Of a DNA stretch of 64,000 bases, positions 25,547 through 33,642 are shown piece after piece. This DNA is from Palsa-89 sp963824345 (GTDB lineage Bacteria > Acidobacteriota > Terriglobia > Bryobacterales > Bryobacteraceae). The stretch covers positions 682,001-746,000 of the forward strand of contig CAWGOZ010000002.1 in the NCBI GenBank assembly GCA_963824345.1. Reading direction: 5' to 3'. Numbering within the stretch: the stretch's first letter is position 1; each line of letters begins with the position of its first letter. Under the pieces are notes generated by a model. That model saw nothing but the letters and a program-made list of their open reading frames with translations. It was not told the origin of the DNA and did no database searches. The position numbers and the translations under genes are program-made.

Positions 25547-27646
25547 TTAGTGCGCCGCGATCTCAAGCCACTTCAGTTCTTCACGGACCTTGATCTTGCC
25601 GTGCCAGGGGTTCTTGTCCAGCTCGTGGCCCTCGCCGGGTAGGATGAGCAGCTTGGACGGAATGCCTTGCGCATGCAGGGCGCGCTCCAGCAGATAGGCT
25701 TCGCCGACGTAGACCCGAATATCTTCGGCACCGGCGACGATGTGAGTAGGAGTCTTCACTTTGTTGATTTGCCAAATCGCGGCTTCGGCGTCGTAATTTT
25801 GCTTGGTCTCCCAAGGCAGGCCGCCCAGAAAATATGCATCGTCGAAGGTGGTGTCGTCGTTGCCCCAATTGGCGACGTGCTCCACCGCGCCCGCGCCGGT
25901 TACGGCGGCCTTGAAACGCGTGGTTTGGGTGATCAGCCAGTTCGTCATGTAGCCCCCGTAGCTGTAACCGCCCACCGCGAGATGGTCCGCGTCGGCGCTA
26001 GCGTCTTTTACTAACGCATCCACGCCCTCCAGGATGTCGCGGCCGGGACGCGAAACGATTTTGGTGATGATGCCGAGAGTGAATTTGTCGCCATAGCCAA
26101 TGGAGCCGCGATAGTTGGGCTCGAACACCAGCCAGCCTTGGGTGGCGGCCAAGCTCGCCCAGCGATACCAGTCGGCGCCGAACTGGTTGCCGTCGGCGTC
26201 GCCCGGACCGCCGTGAATCAGCGTGAACATCTTCAGGTTTTTGGCTCCGAATTGTCCGGGAGGATAGATGAGCATGCCTTCCACGGTGACGCCGTCATCG
26301 GCTGTCCAACGATAGGGTTTACCCTGCGGTAAGGCGCGCTCGGTGAAAAGGTGGTTAAACGAAGTGATGGGGCGGCCGTGCGCGAGATCGTTGGGATCGC
26401 TCGCGAGCCAGACTTCGGCTGGTTCCTGTAGCGACGAGTGGACAAAGGCCAGGTTCGGGGAGTGCGCGGCGCTGGAGAGCTTGTCGTAAGTTCCGGGCGC
26501 GCCGGGCCGCAGCACAAAATCGCCGGCCGGTTTTTCTGAGGTGTAGAGCTGGACTTCCGTGCCCAAGCGTCCTTGGGCGATCAATCCGCCGCCTGGCAGC
26601 ACCGCGAAGCCCCCCATTGCGCCCTGGAAGTCCGGAGCCCAGCGGGCCAGAACCGGAGCAGCGGCGTCGCCTTGCGCGTCTACCCAGTAAACGCGCGACT
26701 GGGCGTCCTGATATTTCCCTTCCACCGAGCCGTTAAGAAACGAGAAAAAAATATGACGGCTGTCGGGCGACCAATGTATAACATCCAGGATCGCTTCGCG
26801 CTGCAGCAGCTTGCGCGGTTCCCCGCCGGAGGCGGCGTCAATCAGATAAATCCCATACGCATCCAGCGATTCCCAGCGCTGGGTGCGAGAGTCGGTGAGC
26901 AAGGCGACGCTCTTACCGTCCGGGGATGCTTCCAGTTGTTTGACGCGCCATGGTGTGGACGCAAGCGGCTTGGCGTGCGCGGAGAGGTCACAAGCTTTGA
27001 AGGGGCTCTCGGCCAGGCAGGTTGTGGCTTCCGAAATTTCGATGCCGTGAATGGCGTCGCCGTGCTCGGATTCGCGAAACTGGATCACGTCTTTCCACTC
27101 TTTCTTATAGACCTCGTCCTGGGCCTTGGTCCATTGGCGCGCAGCGAAAAAGATCCGGCGCGAATCGGACGACCAGTCGAAGGCGTGTACTTCGTCCTCG
27201 GTCTGGGTCACGGGAAACGGCTCGCCGCCGCCCACTGCGATGACATAAACCTGGGCTGACTTTTCGGATTTTGCCGCCGGAGCGGCTTCGGAGGCTTCCG
27301 ATGCCGCGCTGCGATCGGAGAGAAAAGCGATCCAGCGGCCGTCGGGCGAAAATTCCGGATTGTGATCGTGCCCGGATTGGGTGAGTCGCACCAGGGATCC
27401 CGAGCCGCCTGAATCTTCGCGATACAACCAAAGGTCGCTGCGGAAACGATTCGCGTCCCAATCGGCGCGTGTGGTCTCGATAGCGACGGCGCGGCCGTCC
27501 GGTGCGAGCCGCACATTGGGGATGTCAACGGAATTGAAGAACTCGTCGAGAGTCAGGGGCGGCTTGGCCGAGGGCGTTTGGGCCAGGAGGACGGCCGACA
27601 ACAGAGGTAGGAATATGGCGCGGCGTGCGTCGAAAAGGGTGGACAT
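25547..27646 (-). CDS. S9 family prolyl oligopeptidase / acylaminoacyl peptidase
   Basis: A 699-residue exported peptidase. The start at 27646 gives a signal peptide (RRAIFLPLLSAVLLAQ). A beta-propeller of WD40/PD40-type blades (FSPDGRWIAFLSDRSA, SPDGKSVALLTD) precedes an alpha/beta hydrolase domain: HGGPGDADGNQF near the oxyanion hole, GGYSYGGYMTNW with the nucleophile serine, GAEDIRVYVGEAY with the aspartate, and GEGHEL with the histidine. All three catalytic residues are present. The frame is open to 27784, but that extension runs through tRNA-Thr and is not used. It would degrade peptides in the periplasm. Confidence 0.9.
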   Translation of the reverse strand: MSTLFDARRAIFLPLLSAVLLAQTPSAKPPLTLDEFFNSVDIPNVRLAPDGRAVAIETTRADWDANRFRSDLWLYREDSGGSGSLVRLTQSGHDHNPEFSPDGRWIAFLSDRSAASEASEAAPAAKSEKSAQVYVIAVGGGEPFPVTQTEDEVHAFDWSSDSRRIFFAARQWTKAQDEVYKKEWKDVIQFRESEHGDAIHGIEISEATTCLAESPFKACDLSAHAKPLASTPWRVKQLEASPDGKSVALLTDSRTQRWESLDAYGIYLIDAASGGEPRKLLQREAILDVIHWSPDSRHIFFSFLNGSVEGKYQDAQSRVYWVDAQGDAAAPVLARWAPDFQGAMGGFAVLPGGGLIAQGRLGTEVQLYTSEKPAGDFVLRPGAPGTYDKLSSAAHSPNLAFVHSSLQEPAEVWLASDPNDLAHGRPITSFNHLFTERALPQGKPYRWTADDGVTVEGMLIYPPGQFGAKNLKMFTLIHGGPGDADGNQFGADWYRWASLAATQGWLVFEPNYRGSIGYGDKFTLGIITKIVSRPGRDILEGVDALVKDASADADHLAVGGYSYGGYMTNWLITQTTRFKAAVTGAGAVEHVANWGNDDTTFDDAYFLGGLPWETKQNYDAEAAIWQINKVKTPTHIVAGAEDIRVYVGEAYLLERALHAQGIPSKLLILPGEGHELDKNPWHGKIKVREELKWLEIAAH

Positions 27647-27726
27647 GGTCTTAACAAGAGAGTCTAGCGCAGCGGGTCGGAAGGTGGCAGGAGATATGTC
27701 TCCGGGCCGGACATTTGTGTCTTTGG

Positions 27727-27799
27727 AGCCGCCAGAGGGACTTGAACCCCCGACCCGCAGTTTACAAAACTGCCGCTCTACCAACTGAGCTATGGCGGC
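27727..27799 (-). tRNA. tRNA-Thr (anticodon TGT)
   Basis: The minus strand folds into a cloverleaf: acceptor arms GCCGCCA / TGGCGGC, D arm GCTC...GAGC, anticodon arm CAGTT-TTGTAA-ACTG with TGT, T arm with GGTTCAAGTCC. The CCA end is not encoded. It lies just upstream of the S9 peptidase gene in the same direction. Confidence 0.95.
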
Positions 27800-27894
27800 A
27801 CGCTGAAGCGACGCACGAGGCCTGATACTTTCAATCTGTCTGAGCCTATCGTATCATTCTGTAACAGCATGCTCCTATAAGGAAGGTCGTCGAA

Positions 27895-28725
27895 ATGAAA
27901 ACAAAATCCAAAGTCAACTTTCTGCTTCTCGGATCTCTTGTGGCGAGCCTGGGCGGGACCCGGCTCATGGCTCAAAACGCGCCGTCCATCATCCGCTATG
28001 AACCGAATGGACCGGGCGGCAAGGGACTGGTTGGACCGAACGCAAAAGACGAAGGGACCGGCGACAAGAAGACAACGGTGCTGTTCTACTACCAATCCGG
28101 CGGGCCGAGCAAAGATGCATCGGGAATCTGGGAGGCTGTCAACTATCGCGCGCCACTGGAACCAACCAAGGAATCCGAATTCATCCACGTGATCCGCGGG
28201 TCGCTCACACTCGGCTATAAAGACGGCCGCGAAGAAACGTTCCGGGCGGGCGACAACTTGCTCATTCCACGCGGCGCCGAAGTGGCCTGGAAGGGCACGC
28301 AAAATCTGCGCGAGTATTGGGTGACGTTCGACTCCACCGGACCGTCGCCGGCGGGCAGCCCAGCCGTGATCAAGTTCGAGCGGGACGGTCCCGCGGGAAA
28401 GGGCCTGAAACCAACTCCGCCGCAGGATCCCTGGCCGGCGAAGGAACATGATTATTATTCCAGCGCCACGGGCTCGTCCGCAGGAGTGTGGGAGACGGAG
28501 CCACATGCCGACCAAAAGTTCGATAAGCCGAACTACTGCGAACTGATGGTTTTCCTGGATGGCGAGGTCACGCTAAGTACCCCCGACGGCAAGAGCCAAA
28601 CCTTCAAAGCGGGTGATGTCGCTCTGGTGCCAAAAGGCGTTGCCTACAAGTGGCGCAGCGGTCGACTCCGAAAGTTCTGGGTCATTTTCGATCACGACCC
28701 CGGTTCGGCCACCAGCTCGAACTGA
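27895..28725 (+). CDS. exported double-cupin protein
   Basis: A 276-residue protein with a signal peptide (NFLLLGSLVASLGGTRLMAQ). Two RmlC-like cupin domains follow in tandem. The first is EFIHVIRGSLTLGYKDGREE then FRAGDNLLIPRGAEVAWKG, the second ELMVFLDGEVTLSTPDGKSQ then FKAGDVALVPKGVAYKWRS. These match the cupin_3 (EutQ/DUF861) type, in which a glutamate and histidines usually hold a metal. In both domains several of the usual histidines are missing, so metal binding is doubtful. It is convergent with the deacetylase gene, nine bases apart. Confidence 0.78.
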   Translation: MKTKSKVNFLLLGSLVASLGGTRLMAQNAPSIIRYEPNGPGGKGLVGPNAKDEGTGDKKTTVLFYYQSGGPSKDASGIWEAVNYRAPLEPTKESEFIHVIRGSLTLGYKDGREETFRAGDNLLIPRGAEVAWKGTQNLREYWVTFDSTGPSPAGSPAVIKFERDGPAGKGLKPTPPQDPWPAKEHDYYSSATGSSAGVWETEPHADQKFDKPNYCELMVFLDGEVTLSTPDGKSQTFKAGDVALVPKGVAYKWRSGRLRKFWVIFDHDPGSATSSN

Positions 28726-28734
28726 GCTGCGGCT

Positions 28735-29586
28735 TTACCCGATCTTGATGTATTCCTGTTTTTCAATTTCGCCGGACTCGATCCAGGCGTTTGCCACCTC
28801 TCGTCCGGTGGCATACCAGACGTTGGGAAACTTCAGCGTGAAATCGATAAATTCGCGCAGCAATGCCAGACGCGAAGGGCGGCCAATCACCTGTGGGTGG
28901 CACACCAGGTTGAACAAACCGCCCTGCCTGTAGATCTCCTGAAACTCATCGCGCCAGATCTCGAGCACGTGCGAGTTCGGCATAATGGGCCGCGGATTTT
29001 TCAACGAGAAGAGCATATAGGGCGCGTCGTCCAAGCTCCAATGCCAGGGCAGTTCGATCGGCCCTGGGGCTCCGTTTGAAAGCCGCAGCTGGTAAGGCCG
29101 GATATCATCCTGAAGGGAACTGTCGTAAACAAATTTGTATTCGGCCAGCAAAGCGACTATATTTTCGCTAGTCTCGCCGGCGGGAGACCGGTAGCCGCCC
29201 GGCGTCACTCCAACGCTGGATTTCAGGGCGGTAAGACCCTTCTCCAGTGCCTCTCTTTCTCGATCCGGAAAATCGGGATCGATCCACTCGTGAAGATAAC
29301 CGTGGTGGCCCACCTCATGGCCGTCACGCAGCACGGCTTCGATGCGGCTCGCGTATTTTTCGGCCGTCCAACCCGGCACGAAGAACGTGGCCTTGAGTCC
29401 ATAGTCCCGCAGGATTTCGAGAATCTTCGGGACGCCAACCTTGGCGCCATAGGTTCCTTGCGAAAGAGTTCCGGGCCGCTTCCAATTGGACGGGTCGCGC
29501 GAGATCCAAAGCGTCTCGGCGTCAAAATCAAAAGTAAACATGACAGCGCATTGCGCACCGTTCGGCCAGAGCCCCAGTTGCGGCAT
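28735..29586 (-). CDS. polysaccharide deacetylase family, PgdA/PuuE-like
   Basis: A 283-residue NodB-type deacetylase. FTFDFDAETLW carries the first aspartates, EVGHHGYLHEWID the zinc-binding H-H-x-x-x-H, and GYRSPAGETS the catalytic arginine region. The closest types are HpPgdA, cyclic-imide hydrolases and PuuE (allantoinase-like), which act on small amides as well as on peptidoglycan. The ATG at 29586 follows GAGGAGG and is preferred over a longer frame from 29703 that overlaps the upstream gene. It lacks a signal peptide, which favours a cytoplasmic small-molecule substrate. It is the last gene of the amine-oxidase-rich run from 38977. Confidence 0.82.
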   Translation of the reverse strand: MPQLGLWPNGAQCAVMFTFDFDAETLWISRDPSNWKRPGTLSQGTYGAKVGVPKILEILRDYGLKATFFVPGWTAEKYASRIEAVLRDGHEVGHHGYLHEWIDPDFPDREREALEKGLTALKSSVGVTPGGYRSPAGETSENIVALLAEYKFVYDSSLQDDIRPYQLRLSNGAPGPIELPWHWSLDDAPYMLFSLKNPRPIMPNSHVLEIWRDEFQEIYRQGGLFNLVCHPQVIGRPSRLALLREFIDFTLKFPNVWYATGREVANAWIESGEIEKQEYIKIG

Positions 29587-29620
29587 CGTTCCTCCTCGTT
29601 CACTGCGATTCGTCAGGCCT

Positions 29621-31006
29621 TCAATGTTTCCCGAGCAGCTCAGCGATCGGCGCATCGACGGGACGCGGGCGCCCGTTCTCCGCGGCATTATCAATTCGAG
29701 CAAAAGCTTGTTGCATGTATCGCACCGCGAGCCAACGCAAAGGCTCGACTTCCCAGTTGCGCGAACGCCTTTGGGCCATCGCCAGCGTTGCCAAACCGGT
29801 TTGTTTTCCCAGGATCAGATTAGCCAGAATGCGGCCCGCCAGGTTCGTGGTCGCCACGCCTTGACCGGTGTAGCCGCGGGCCGTTCCCATGCGGGAAGTG
29901 CGATCGAACGCCACGGCCGGCATCCAATCGCGAGGCATGCCCAGCGGGCCGCCCCAGGCGTGCGTGAAGCCAATGCCTGCCAGCGACGGAAACCAATCCA
30001 CCACGGCCCGGCGGGCGTTGGAGTGCGTCATTTCGTGCCGATCCTGCTCGTCGGTGATTTTCGAGCCAAACACGTACGGCGCCCCTCGGCTGCCGAACAG
30101 AATCCGGCCATCGGCGGTTCGCGTGAGGTAATCGACCGTCAGCCGGTTGGACGAAATGGTCTCCTGGTTTTGCCAGCCGATGCGCGACCATTGGCCGGGC
30201 GAGAGCGGCTCCGTAAGGACAATGAGCGAGTAAACCGGCATGACCGCGCGATGCAGCGAAGGGAGCTGGGAGAGATACGCTTCGCCGGCCAGTACGATGC
30301 CATGCTTGGCGCGCAATTCCCCGCCCGGCGTCAACAGCCTCGGCGCGGCGCCGCCGGCAAAGGACGATACCTCGGTTTGTTCGTAGATCGTTCCGCCACG
30401 GCGCTCAATCGCCCGCGCTAGCCCGCGCACCAGACGGCCCGGGTGAATCCTGGCGCTCTGCGGGGTGTAAAGCGCGCCGTAAACGTTGGCAACGTCGACG
30501 CGTTCGCGCGTTTCTTCGGCGCTGAGCAAGCGGTTACAATCGTCCAGCCCCAGCCGCTCGTATACGGCCTGGGTCGCCCGGATCACGGGTAGTTGGTGCG
30601 CGCCGCGGGCCAGGCTGAGAGCGCCTCCCTTGTGAAAATCGGCGTCAATCTGCTCTTCTTCGCAGACCCGTCCCACCTCATCGACTGTGTCATACATCGC
30701 CAGCAGGAGCGAGCGTGCGGCTTCCCGGCCGTAGCGTTGTTCCAATGCCCCCGCAGTCACCGGAAATTTCGGCGAGCACCAACCGCCATTGCGGCCGGAC
30801 GCGCCGAATCCCGCGATCTCCTTCTCGACAACCGCCACACGCAGGCCAGGGTTATCGCGCAACAGGTAATACGCGGTCCAAAGACCCGAGTAGCCGGCGC
30901 CGAGAATGGCAACGTCGACCTCGGCGGAGCGCTGGAGTGCGGGGCGCGAGCTCAGATCTTCGCCGGCCGTCTCAAGCCAGTAGCTGGACTTCGCGTAATC
31001 GGTCAT
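29621..31006 (-). CDS. FAD-dependent oxidoreductase, PuuB / DAO family
   Basis: A 461-residue D-amino-acid-oxidase family protein. VDVAILGAGYSGLWTAYYLL is the FAD-binding Rossmann motif, VVEKEIAGFGASGRNGGWCS holds the conserved G-A-S-G-R-N-G-G-W, and GYTGQGVATTNLAGRILANL closes the fold. The G-A-S-G-R-N-G-G pattern is typical of gamma-glutamylputrescine oxidase and related amine oxidases. It would oxidise a secondary or primary amine to an imine, passing electrons to O2 or a carrier. It lies between the 174-residue protein and the deacetylase in one direction with short gaps. Confidence 0.82.
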   Translation of the reverse strand: MTDYAKSSYWLETAGEDLSSRPALQRSAEVDVAILGAGYSGLWTAYYLLRDNPGLRVAVVEKEIAGFGASGRNGGWCSPKFPVTAGALEQRYGREAARSLLLAMYDTVDEVGRVCEEEQIDADFHKGGALSLARGAHQLPVIRATQAVYERLGLDDCNRLLSAEETRERVDVANVYGALYTPQSARIHPGRLVRGLARAIERRGGTIYEQTEVSSFAGGAAPRLLTPGGELRAKHGIVLAGEAYLSQLPSLHRAVMPVYSLIVLTEPLSPGQWSRIGWQNQETISSNRLTVDYLTRTADGRILFGSRGAPYVFGSKITDEQDRHEMTHSNARRAVVDWFPSLAGIGFTHAWGGPLGMPRDWMPAVAFDRTSRMGTARGYTGQGVATTNLAGRILANLILGKQTGLATLAMAQRRSRNWEVEPLRWLAVRYMQQAFARIDNAAENGRPRPVDAPIAELLGKH

Positions 31007-31042
31007 GAGAGTGACTACGGGATTGGCCTTTGATAGATGACG

Positions 31043-31567
31043 TTAAGGCTTCCCCATGACGTGCAGGTGTGCGTAGGGCGAGCCGGCCCACATGATGTAG
31101 GCGCCGGAATCGCGATGGGTCACCGGCAGTCCGGTGGCCTTGGGATCGAAGGGCCACATGATCATCCAATGCGGGGGAACGGTGATCGGCGGACTGGTCT
31201 TGTCGTAAGGGTTGGAATCGCTGCGCTGCGTCGCGCCGGCCAGCATGTAGGTGATCCCGGGAATCGTGTTCGTCGGCTTGGGCTTGTGAGCTTTGAAATC
31301 CGCCGCCCATTGCATGGACGCGGCATCCGCGCACATGGCCGGATCGCCGATGACTTTCGGATTGCCCGGCATGCAGGTGAAACCGTTGTTTCCTTCGCGG
31401 AGCACGATCATTTTCCCGTTCGAATCCGTGTCGACAATGCGTGCCGACTTGGCGATCTCCGGTGGACCGGCGGACATGGCGCGGGCGATCTTTACCTGAA
31501 CCGAGTCGGTATCGTTAGCCGAGAAAGAAGCGAGAACTACACCGAAAAAGCAGATCGTTAGTCTCAT
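31043..31567 (-). CDS. conserved exported protein of unknown function
   Basis: A 174-residue protein with a signal peptide (MRLTICFFGVVLASFSA), preceded by a good ribosome site (AGAAGGAGTG). Visible features are GKMIVLREGNNGFTCMPGNP, HWMIMWPFDPKATGLP and GAYIMWAGSPYAHLHVMGKP, with a possible disulfide pair in TCMPG and AMCADAAS. I do not recognise a named family. The position between two flavoprotein genes, 15 and 36 bases away, suggests it serves the same pathway in the periplasm. Confidence 0.72.
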   Translation of the reverse strand: MRLTICFFGVVLASFSANDTDSVQVKIARAMSAGPPEIAKSARIVDTDSNGKMIVLREGNNGFTCMPGNPKVIGDPAMCADAASMQWAADFKAHKPKPTNTIPGITYMLAGATQRSDSNPYDKTSPPITVPPHWMIMWPFDPKATGLPVTHRDSGAYIMWAGSPYAHLHVMGKP

Positions 31568-31582
31568 GGCTGAACACTCCTT

Positions 31583-33562
31583 CTAAGCCGATAGCTTGGG
31601 CATGGCGCGGCGGTTCAGCACGTCGCCGACGGCGCGATGCGCTTCCCACAGTGCCGTGTCGGTGTGCGGGCTCGCGCCGGCGTCGGAGTTAGCGATCGCG
31701 ATTAAGCCATAGGGCTGCCGCGCGATCACGCAGGGCCGCTGCTCGGAATTGGTGAACACCCATTCCATCGGTTCGAACAGGCTGTTATAGGTATATGCGT
31801 AGCCGTGCGGCCAGCGGTTCACCGTGATGTCGATGATGTCGCGTGCCGGGTCGAAACCGCCGGCGCCCAAAGTGCGCGCCAGTTGATCGCGAATATTCCG
31901 CTCGAAAGTCTCGAACGTGGTCCCGAGCAACTCGGCTCTTCCCATCCGATGCTGCTCTTTCCGGGGCTTGCCGGGAACCGTCATGATCTTTACCAGGTGC
32001 AGGGCGATCGGATCGTCGGGCGTTTGCGGATGCTTCAAATCGCCGAGCGAAACAGCCTCGGTAAGCGAGAGTTCCGTGTGATACATGCTGGGCGCATCCA
32101 CCGAGCTGACCCCCAACTTTTGCCAGGCTCGCCAGTTCTTGACGCCAACGCTGGTGTAAACCAGCGGCCCTTTTACCGCGTAAGCCAGCGCTTCTTTCTG
32201 CGCCGCCGGCAGGTCGGGAATCAGGTAAGGGATGAACATGTTCCAGCACGCCATCACGCATCCCTTGGCGCGCACGTCGTGCATTTTTCCGCCACGGTTG
32301 TAACTGACCACTACATCGCGAGCCTGGGCGGGATCGCCGTCGTGCCTCACGTTGAGGACTGTGCTGTTGAGGCGAATGCGAGCGGGCTGATTGGGACGGT
32401 CCAGCAGCGCGTAGTTGATCCGCGCGGCGCCAACATCTTCCATGGTCTTGCCCGGCACTGCGTCCGGAACCAGCCAGCGCACCATCAACCTGGCAACGGT
32501 GGCATTGCCGTCCGGAAAGTGAACCGCGGCGCCGCCGCCTTCCTTTTGCCTGCCATGCTGCACGCCTGGGAGCTCCGCGAGCACGCCATCCGGAGCTGGG
32601 TCGAGTTGAAGACCCGAAAATCCGGGCGAGCCCATCTGCCAGGCGAACAGCGCGGGCGTCGCATCGGCACCGACACAGAAGACCTCTTCTCCGGTATGGC
32701 GGAAGAACCACAAAACCTGCGGATCCACCTTGGCGACATGCAACAGAAAATCCTGATAGCTCATCTTCGCCAGTTGGAACTTTTTGTCCGCCGACGACAG
32801 GCCTGCGAGATAGTCCGGTTGCTGCCGGTCGTAGAGACGCAGCAGGTCTTTACGAGCTTGCTCGGAGAGCGGAGTCTTCGCGACAAACTCGGCCGAGTAC
32901 TCGGCCCGGCCGCGCCCGAAGTTGCTGGGCGGACGGACAGCCAACTGGTCCGCGCCCCAAGTCTTCTTGTCAAAGAAAATACCGCGGCCCAGCCCAAGGG
33001 AGCGATACAGATTGTGGTTGGTAGCGTTCTCGGATTGGAAGCGGTCCAGATCGATCCCGATGCTCAGCAGCAACGCCTTTGCGGCCTCGTTGTAGCGCTG
33101 CGGAGCCTCGATATTCAGCGTGCCGCCGTTGATGGCGAGCAGCCGCCCGTTGTGCCGGAATTCGTTGCGCTTGGCGTGCCCGCCGAAATCGTCGTGATTA
33201 TCGAGAATGAGCACCCGCGCGCTTCGCCCGGCGTTCATCAGGAAATAATACGCCGCACCCAGGCCGCTGATGCCTCCGCCGACGATAACCAAATCATAAG
33301 TCTCGTTGGTGTGCGTCACCGCCGAGAGATCTACCTTGCGGCTGTCGCGGAGCTGATGCGCAACCTCAAAGGATCCGGGGTGATCGCCGCGCATGCCAGT
33401 GCGCTCTGGCGGATAATAATCGGGCGATTGCTCGGGCGCGAATTCCTGCGCCAATGCCCATCCGGGCAACAGCGCGGCGCCGGCCGCCATGCTGACACCG
33501 TTCACAAAATCCCGCCGGGAGATCTTCCGGCTCATTCCCAGGTCACGGTCGCGTGCGTTCAA
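31583..33562 (-). CDS. Tat-exported flavoprotein, spermidine-dehydrogenase-like
   Basis: A 659-residue protein. A twin-arginine signal is clear (SRRDFVNGVSMAAGAALLPG). LVIVGGGISGLGAAYYF is the FAD site, followed by LILDNHDDFGGHAKRNEF. The stretch TGMRGDHPGSFEVAHQLRD before the FAD domain matches my recollection of the N-terminus of periplasmic spermidine dehydrogenases of the SpdH type. The start is TTG at 33562, supported by TAGGAGGT six bases upstream. Such enzymes oxidise polyamines in the periplasm with a haem or quinone acceptor. The assignment to polyamines rests on family resemblance, not on a substrate-specific residue. Confidence 0.72.
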   Translation of the reverse strand: MNARDRDLGMSRKISRRDFVNGVSMAAGAALLPGWALAQEFAPEQSPDYYPPERTGMRGDHPGSFEVAHQLRDSRKVDLSAVTHTNETYDLVIVGGGISGLGAAYYFLMNAGRSARVLILDNHDDFGGHAKRNEFRHNGRLLAINGGTLNIEAPQRYNEAAKALLLSIGIDLDRFQSENATNHNLYRSLGLGRGIFFDKKTWGADQLAVRPPSNFGRGRAEYSAEFVAKTPLSEQARKDLLRLYDRQQPDYLAGLSSADKKFQLAKMSYQDFLLHVAKVDPQVLWFFRHTGEEVFCVGADATPALFAWQMGSPGFSGLQLDPAPDGVLAELPGVQHGRQKEGGGAAVHFPDGNATVARLMVRWLVPDAVPGKTMEDVGAARINYALLDRPNQPARIRLNSTVLNVRHDGDPAQARDVVVSYNRGGKMHDVRAKGCVMACWNMFIPYLIPDLPAAQKEALAYAVKGPLVYTSVGVKNWRAWQKLGVSSVDAPSMYHTELSLTEAVSLGDLKHPQTPDDPIALHLVKIMTVPGKPRKEQHRMGRAELLGTTFETFERNIRDQLARTLGAGGFDPARDIIDITVNRWPHGYAYTYNSLFEPMEWVFTNSEQRPCVIARQPYGLIAIANSDAGASPHTDTALWEAHRAVGDVLNRRAMPKLSA

Positions 33563-33642
33563 GTGGACCTCCTAGCCTCAACTCGGCGATTGTTTTTGTA
33601 CTTCGGTCGCGGCACTCCGCTGAGCCGGGTCGATTCCTCGGA

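Noticed and set aside
27647..27784. N-terminal extension of the S9 peptidase
   Set aside because: It would translate through tRNA-Thr; the start at 27646 gives a proper signal peptide.
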